From: Methylobacter sp.
GTDB taxonomy: Bacteria > Pseudomonadota > Gammaproteobacteria > Methylococcales > Methylomonadaceae
Direction: 5' to 3'
Assembly (NCBI GenBank): GCA_030679035.1
Contig: JAUXTH010000156.1
Span: 1-38,274, forward strand
DNA: 38,274 bases
Made by a program: the position numbers and the translations under genes. Of this stretch, positions 33,544 through 38,274 are shown one piece after another; positions within the stretch are counted from its first letter, which is position 1; every line of letters begins with the position of its first letter. The notes beneath the pieces were generated by a model. The model was given only the letters and a program-made list of their open reading frames with translations. It was not told the DNA's origin and ran no database searches.

Positions 33544-34947
33544 TTATAAAGTATCGAGTTGTGATATCCCGGCGCATAGAATGTCTGGCATATAAAATAT
33601 GCCGGCGTTAAGGTCTTGGGTTGCAATTAACAGATTATCTGGTCGAATCATTTCTATTGCGTGACGCTGAGAATGCATTGCTTGGCAATTCGCGATAGTA
33701 GGCACAAAGAACGCCCTACCTCCACTGATCACTGTCCCGCCGAGCACCTGAGTATCGGGGGCAATAAGTGCGCGCATTCGTAATTGAGATTCAGCCAAGC
33801 CAATTGTAGCATTATCATCTATCCCTGCATCAGGCACATGAATTTCCGCGCATAAGGGATAAACACCGTCTCTGGCAGCATCACTACAGTAGGCATGTGG
33901 AATCGATACACGAATAAGGCAATCACCGGGGTCATACGACCACAGCCAATAAAGCGCCCCGGTTTCCGGCGGTTTATTCAAAAATAAATGAACAACCCGG
34001 TGCGGAAGAGGCGCGTCAGGTATAGGCAAGGCCTCCAGATTAAGCAGTTTCATTAAAGAGGGTATTGGCGAAGTCCATACAACGGCTGAAATCTCTTTTC
34101 GTTCTATGATATTACTTTTTAAGTCTTTTATATGTATTGCTGAAATAATGTCAGCATTGATATCAACTCCATGAACATCTGAAGATGTAAGCAATCGAAC
34201 GCCTTCGCGTTCCAACTCACGGACAAAACCAGCCACAACCCCGCTCAACCCAAATCGTTTTGGATACAAAGCACGGCGACGGTTGGAAAATACTTCGGCG
34301 GGAACCGATAATTGATCAGGGAACCCGATGACCGCATCCAAGGCCGGAGACATTTTGAGTGTTAGAGCAACATCCGCATTATGCGTAACAACCCTCGCCA
34401 AGTGTACAAGCTTTGCAGCCCACGGACTCATTCGTTCCAGAGGCTGCTGCCAAATTTTCTGCACTATAGGTTCTAGCACAGTCTCAGTGCAAAATCTTCC
34501 GAAACGAGCTTCAAAATAATCCCTTAGGTTTTCCACCTCTTCAAAACCAGGGCGCGACGTCGACAGGTTAGCAAACAATTCAGCCGCACACTGGAGAAAG
34601 TCTTCTCGAGGCAAGCGCCGTAAGTCCGGGTATAACGAACCAAAATCAATACGACCAGCAAAAACATTGCCTGCAATGTCCTTGCGCGTACCTTCTAATA
34701 TTTGCCATTCATTTCGTGGTAAAATGTCAAAAAATAGATCGTCGATTGCAGAAACACCTGTTTCTTGCGGGATATGCACTCCCTGATCAACTAGCCCCCA
34801 AGCTGTATCGACACTGGAGTAAAGTCCGCCAACGGTGGATTGTTGTTCGATGACTATAACCGGCAGTTTGCGAACACGTGAGAGATATAACGCGTTCATC
34901 AACCCGACTGGTCCAGCACCTACAACAACAATTGGATTAGTTTTCAT
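33544..34947 (-). CDS. FAD-dependent amine oxidase/UGM-like enzyme
   Basis: 467 residues. The N-terminal FAD motif is PIVVVGAGPVGLMNALYLSR (5-24), with VIEQQSTVGGLYSSVDT as the second glycine-rich segment typical of protoporphyrinogen-oxidase-like and UDP-galactopyranose-mutase-like flavoproteins. The C-terminus has the second FAD contact, ATQDLNAGIFYMPDILCAG. In a sugar locus it could oxidise or isomerise a sugar-nucleotide intermediate. It is separated by 88 bases from the upstream aminotransferase gene, where I see no terminator. Confidence 0.8.
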   Translation of the reverse strand: MKTNPIVVVGAGPVGLMNALYLSRVRKLPVIVIEQQSTVGGLYSSVDTAWGLVDQGVHIPQETGVSAIDDLFFDILPRNEWQILEGTRKDIAGNVFAGRIDFGSLYPDLRRLPREDFLQCAAELFANLSTSRPGFEEVENLRDYFEARFGRFCTETVLEPIVQKIWQQPLERMSPWAAKLVHLARVVTHNADVALTLKMSPALDAVIGFPDQLSVPAEVFSNRRRALYPKRFGLSGVVAGFVRELEREGVRLLTSSDVHGVDINADIISAIHIKDLKSNIIERKEISAVVWTSPIPSLMKLLNLEALPIPDAPLPHRVVHLFLNKPPETGALYWLWSYDPGDCLIRVSIPHAYCSDAARDGVYPLCAEIHVPDAGIDDNATIGLAESQLRMRALIAPDTQVLGGTVISGGRAFFVPTIANCQAMHSQRHAIEMIRPDNLLIATQDLNAGIFYMPDILCAGISQLDTL

Positions 34948-35035
34948 TTTGCATTACCCTACGTATGTAAATGACCAGAAGCCAATATATTCATGAGGTT
35001 TCATATTATTGACTTTAAAAGCTGCTAGCGCCTGA

Positions 35036-36136
35036 TCAAAGACAAGCTCGTACTATTTTGATTACTTTATTCATTTCCGACTCTTCCAGATCATGATAAG
35101 TTGGCAGATTTATCGCACGATTGTAGAGGTTGTAACTTACGGAATTTTTCGGTATAGCATCAAACATCGGCAACATACTCAGAGGTGAGAAAAATACTCG
35201 CCCATCAATATCATTTGCCTTGAACTCGGCTAACAACGCTTCACGGTCAAAAGAATATCCTTCATAAACTACAATACTAGGCATCCAATAGCCATTTTTC
35301 GTACCCTCTAGTTCAGGATTCATTTTCAGCGGCAAATCGCTCAAATTTTTCTTGTAATAAGAAAAAATGCGCCGTTTGCCCGCGATAAGTCCATCAATGC
35401 GTTCAATCTGGGCACAACCTATCGCCGCCTGAATGTTCGACATTTTGTATTTGAAGCCAATCATATCCGGCCAAAACTGCTTAGTCTGACCTCGTGATCG
35501 ACCATGATTACTCAACGTTAGAACATACTCATATAGTGCCGGGTCATTAGTGACAAACATCCCGCCTTCACCTGTAGTAAGCGTTTTGGTGCCATGAAAT
35601 GAGAAAGCACCAAACTTACCCATCGAACCAGCGCGTTTGCCATGATAGACAGAGCCAATCGCTTCGGCAGCATCCTCAATGACTGGGATTCCATATTTTT
35701 CGCCGATGGCGAGCAACTTATCCATCGCACAAAGATTACCGTACAAATGGACGGCGACGATCGCCTTGGTGCGGGGCGTAATCGCCTGCTCGACCAACTC
35801 AGGATCAATGCACCAGGAGTCGGGAAGAATATCGACGAAGACCGGCTTTGCTCCCAGATGAACAATCGGCGAGGCCGTGGCAATCCAATTGGTATCGGCC
35901 ATGATGACCTCGTCGTCCTGGCCGATTCCCAACGCATCCATGCCCATGTGTAGCGCTCCAGTGCAACTTGATGTGGCAATCGCATACTTGACACCTAGAT
36001 GGGCTTTAAAGGCCTCTTCAAAACGATTGATGTACTCGTAACATTTTTCACCCCAACCATTGGCGGCGGCATCAGTGGCGTAACGAACCTCTAATTCGGT
36101 TATGGAAGGCTTAGTGTAAAAAATACGCGAGTTCAT
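35036..36136 (-). CDS. DegT/DnrJ/EryC1/StrS sugar aminotransferase (perosamine synthase-like)
   Basis: 366 residues from the ATG at 36136 (MNSRIFYTKP), which overlaps the upstream gene stop by ATGA; an earlier in-frame ATG at 36181 would overlap by 49 bases. K184 in SFHGTKTLTTGEGGMFV is the Schiff-base lysine and D155 in VIEDAAEAIG is the PLP aspartate. TSSCTGALHMGMDALGIG binds the phosphate. The pattern is close to GDP-perosamine synthases, which aminate a 4-keto-6-deoxyhexose. Confidence 0.9.
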   Translation of the reverse strand: MNSRIFYTKPSITELEVRYATDAAANGWGEKCYEYINRFEEAFKAHLGVKYAIATSSCTGALHMGMDALGIGQDDEVIMADTNWIATASPIVHLGAKPVFVDILPDSWCIDPELVEQAITPRTKAIVAVHLYGNLCAMDKLLAIGEKYGIPVIEDAAEAIGSVYHGKRAGSMGKFGAFSFHGTKTLTTGEGGMFVTNDPALYEYVLTLSNHGRSRGQTKQFWPDMIGFKYKMSNIQAAIGCAQIERIDGLIAGKRRIFSYYKKNLSDLPLKMNPELEGTKNGYWMPSIVVYEGYSFDREALLAEFKANDIDGRVFFSPLSMLPMFDAIPKNSVSYNLYNRAINLPTYHDLEESEMNKVIKIVRACL

Positions 36137-37359
36137 TTGACCTCTAAAACGGGTACTGAGGTTACAAACTGCCCACCCCATTCGCGGATATAAGCCAGCT
36201 GTGCCATCACCTCTTCACGCAAATTCCACGGTAGAATCACCACGTAATCCGGCTTGATTTGTTTTAAATGCGCTTCGGCAACAATCGGAATACGGCTGCC
36301 AGGCAAAAACTTATTCTGCTTGGCAGGATTGCGATCCACTACATAAGGCAACAAGTCTGTACGCACACCCGCATAATTCAGCAAAGTGTTCCCTTTTGCA
36401 GCTGCGCCATATCCAGCTACTGTTTTGCCGGACCGGTTGGCTTCCAGCAAAAAGCTGATAAAATCGTTTTTGACCTTGTCCGCATGCGCCTGGAAGCCTT
36501 CGTAATAATCCGCACGTCTCATTCCGGCGGCAGATTCTCTGTTAAGTAATTCGGTTACTCTTTTATTGACGGCGTGCTTTCCCATATCTTTTCTTTGTGC
36601 AAAAACTCGAAGACTGCCGCCGTGAGATCCTAGCTCCTCGACATCAAAAACCGAAAGGTTGACAGCACTGAAAATATTTACGACGGTCGTAAAAGAAAGG
36701 TATGAAAAGTGCTCGTGGTAGATCGTATCAAACTGGTTTTCTTCGATTAGATGCATAAGGTGAGGAAACTCAAAAGTAGCTACACCCTGCGGCTTGAGTA
36801 ATGCAGCAAATCCGGCTGCGAAATCGGTAATATCGGGTACATGTGCCAATACATTGTTGGCAGCCATCAAATCCGCTTGTTTACCTTGGCTCACCAGTCC
36901 ATCCGCAAGACGGGTACAGAAAAACTCTTCGATTGTCTCGATACCCTTAAGGCGTGCGGCAGCGGACGTGCTCGCAGTTGGCTCAACACCCAGACAGGAA
37001 ATACCTCGCTGCTTAACATACTGCAGCAAATAACCGTCATTCGAGGCTATTTCAATCACATGGCTTTCTGTCGTTAAACCGAAACGATCCACCATCGTCT
37101 TTACATAGCTCTCAGCATGCTTCAACCATTGTTCAGAAAAAGAGCTGAAGTAGGCGTATTCGTCATTAAACAGCTCTGCTGCTCTTGAATAGGATTCGGC
37201 TTGTACCAGCCAACAGGATTCACAGACTAACACTTTCAAAGGAAACCATTTTTCCGGGCGGCGTATTGTCACTTTAGTGAGATAGGCGTTAGAAGGGGGG
37301 GCCGAGCCCAAGTCAATTAAGGGTAAGGTTAATTCGGCCCGGCAATAACGACATTTCAT
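36133..37359 (-). CDS. NDP-sugar C-methyltransferase (TylC3-like)
   Basis: 408 residues. The N-terminal zinc-binding domain has C3, C6, C46 and C49 (CRYC and CESC). The Rossmann domain has VIEIASNDGYLLQYV (101-115), and the catalytic motif YHEHFSY (214-220) supplies the Glu-His pair of TcaB9-type C-3 methyltransferases. The C-terminal Methyltransf_14 domain contains KTVAGYGAAAKGNTLLNYAG and VVDRNPAKQNKFLPGSRIPI. The enzymes of this family methylate a ketosugar carbon. The start overlaps the rfbC-like stop (ATGA at 37356-37359). Confidence 0.93.
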   Translation of the reverse strand: MKCRYCRAELTLPLIDLGSAPPSNAYLTKVTIRRPEKWFPLKVLVCESCWLVQAESYSRAAELFNDEYAYFSSFSEQWLKHAESYVKTMVDRFGLTTESHVIEIASNDGYLLQYVKQRGISCLGVEPTASTSAAARLKGIETIEEFFCTRLADGLVSQGKQADLMAANNVLAHVPDITDFAAGFAALLKPQGVATFEFPHLMHLIEENQFDTIYHEHFSYLSFTTVVNIFSAVNLSVFDVEELGSHGGSLRVFAQRKDMGKHAVNKRVTELLNRESAAGMRRADYYEGFQAHADKVKNDFISFLLEANRSGKTVAGYGAAAKGNTLLNYAGVRTDLLPYVVDRNPAKQNKFLPGSRIPIVAEAHLKQIKPDYVVILPWNLREEVMAQLAYIREWGGQFVTSVPVLEVK

Positions 37360-37916
37360 AAAACAACTCCTTGGAAATCTTTTTCCACAAAAGGATGTTC
37401 GCAGTCCAGATCAGACAGATTCTTTATCGGCAAAGGCCAGAAAATATTTAGCCGAGGGTCAATTACATTAATCCTCCCCTCGGCTTCGGCGTGATAGGCG
37501 GCCGTATGCAAGTAAATCATTTCGCAATCTTCGGTCAACGATTGGAAACCGTGCGCGTATCCTTCTGGAATCAACAGGCTCTTGCGATTTGCCGCAGAAA
37601 GGATTTCTCCATGCCACCGCAGAAAAGTCGTAGAGCCGCGCCTAATATCAACCGCCACATCCCATATCGCCCCTTTCAAGCAACTCACCAGCTTGTTCTC
37701 GGCATACGGAGGATACTGAAAGTGCAAGCCCCGCACTGTTCCTTCCATGCGCGTAACAGTATGATTAATTTGGACGATAGGTTTATTGATGCCAGCCTCG
37801 CGAAATTCTTCGGCGCAATAAAAACGCGACAGAAAACCTCGATGATCTTCTCTCGTTTTGCGCTGCACCAACATGAGCCCTGCTAAAGGTGTCGAAATAA
37901 AATCAAAGCGCGACAT
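37356..37916 (-). CDS. rfbC: dTDP-4-dehydrorhamnose 3,5-epimerase-like protein
   Basis: 186 residues, the RmlC family size. It is a cupin epimerase acting on dTDP-4-keto-6-deoxyglucose. Signatures are EDHRGFLSRFY, the catalytic-His segment VRGLHFQYPP (H65), KLVSCLKGAIWDVAVDIRRGSTTF and IPEGYAHGFQSL. Y135 in MIYLHTAAY is likely catalytic. It is the first gene of the ten-gene minus-strand run, upstream of the C-methyltransferase. No rmlA/B/D follow, so the product need not be rhamnose; a related 3-epimerase is possible. Confidence 0.9.
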   Translation of the reverse strand: MSRFDFISTPLAGLMLVQRKTREDHRGFLSRFYCAEEFREAGINKPIVQINHTVTRMEGTVRGLHFQYPPYAENKLVSCLKGAIWDVAVDIRRGSTTFLRWHGEILSAANRKSLLIPEGYAHGFQSLTEDCEMIYLHTAAYHAEAEGRINVIDPRLNIFWPLPIKNLSDLDCEHPFVEKDFQGVVL

Positions 37917-38100
37917 GGTTAATCGTTTTGTCGGCGAAGTTGATAGTCACTTACTTGCGCCAATATGACGGCAGTGAGCTGCCAGTCCAACAGGCGGTGC
38001 GCCTTACTGCCGAAGAAACACCGCCACTGCCGCCCGACCTGACTCCGCATACAGTCCTTCGCTGATACGTGCCCCGGTCTAATTGCAAGAATAATCGCTT
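37917..38100. other. Intergenic gap before the rfbC-like gene
   Basis: No gene recognised. GGCGGTG (37993-37999) and CACCGCC (38019-38025) can form a 7-bp stem, consistent with a terminator or structured repeat after the glycosyltransferase. No sigma-70 promoter is evident to me. Confidence 0.4.
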
Positions 38101-38274
38101 TCAAACCTGTACTCCCTTCCCACAATTGATAATCCACATCTCACGGTAAGCATTTTCAACTTTTCTGGCAAACGCACGCTCATCCATCAAAGCGCTGGCT
38201 CGCATTTCATCCCGCAGCCCGGCGCGCAATTGCGCCAGCCGCCCAAGGTCGGATGCCAGCCCTACCGCAATATC
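38101..38274 (-). CDS. SPINDLY-type O-linked glycosyltransferase, C-terminal end (partial)
   Basis: A frame open at the right window edge ends at TGA 38101-38103 and encodes 57 residues: LASDLGRLAQLRAGLRDEMR, then LMDERAFARKVENAYREMW. This matches, from memory, the C-terminal tail of TPR-containing SPINDLY/OGT-like transferases (ASDLxRLAxLRAxLRxxMxxSxLMDxxxFxRxxExAYRxMW). The TPR and catalytic regions lie outside the window. It is on the same strand and directly upstream of the sugar operon, which suggests a protein O-glycosylation system. Confidence 0.75.
   Translation of the reverse strand, partial: DIAVGLASDLGRLAQLRAGLRDEMRASALMDERAFARKVENAYREMWIINCGKGVQV

Noticed and set aside
37919-38137. 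72-residue minus-strand ORF upstream of the rfbC-like gene
   Set aside because: It overlaps, in another frame, the recognisable C-terminus of the SPINDLY-type gene and shows no family features.

Overview
The window looks like chromosomal DNA of a motile Gammaproteobacterium with a polar-type flagellar system. The evidence is the conserved blocks rpsP-rimM-trmD-rplS, dnaB-alr and ffh beside ypjD, a sigma-28/FlgM circuit, and a sigma-54-like site before flgB. A methanotroph-like (Methylococcales) origin is my impression from overall protein character, not something shown here.

Layout. (1) 1-132: the 3' end of a probable transposase gene, abutting flgF where flgG would normally follow. (2) 146-4322 (minus): flgB-C-D-E-F, rod and hook genes; 4603-6222 (plus): flgA, then flgM-flgN behind a sigma-28 promoter. 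(3) 6433-6509: tRNA-Arg(CCU). (4) 6699-9383: two convergent DEAD-box helicase genes, rhlE-like and dbpA. (5) 9384-9804: a repeat-rich intergenic region ending in a MITE-like element whose right end forms the lpxA stop codon. (6) 9801-16457: ogt-xerD-lpxA, rpsP-rimM-trmD-rplS, ffh and ypjD. (7) 16529-21944 (minus): filament block fliC, flaG, fliD, fliS, fliT and a small YjfB-like gene; fliC and fliS have sigma-28-type promoters. (8) 21945-26268: palindromic repeats, a small TPR-like protein, an MntA/HepT-type toxin-antitoxin pair, and dnaB-alr. (9) 26269-28673: lhgO flanked by a decayed and an intact copy of a SmpA-like gene, with a remnant of a probable sugar-nucleotide SDR gene at the junction. 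(10) 28845-38274 (minus): a sugar-modification operon (rfbC-like epimerase, NDP-sugar C-methyltransferase, two DegT aminotransferases, an FAD enzyme, two further methyltransferases, WbqC-like and CmcI-like proteins), preceded by the C-terminal end of a SPINDLY-type O-linked glycosyltransferase.

How it fits together. The left block builds the rod and hook. FlgM export then releases sigma-28, which drives flagellin and the filament chaperones. The right-hand operon could make an unusual, methylated amino-deoxy-sugar, and the adjacent SPINDLY-type transferase makes protein O-glycosylation, possibly of flagellin, a reasonable hypothesis. The most unusual points are the sugar operon, the gene wreckage at 26.4-28.7 kb, the Ala-rich insertion in FlgE, the three-repeat flagellin core, and the MITE-like element at the lpxA stop.
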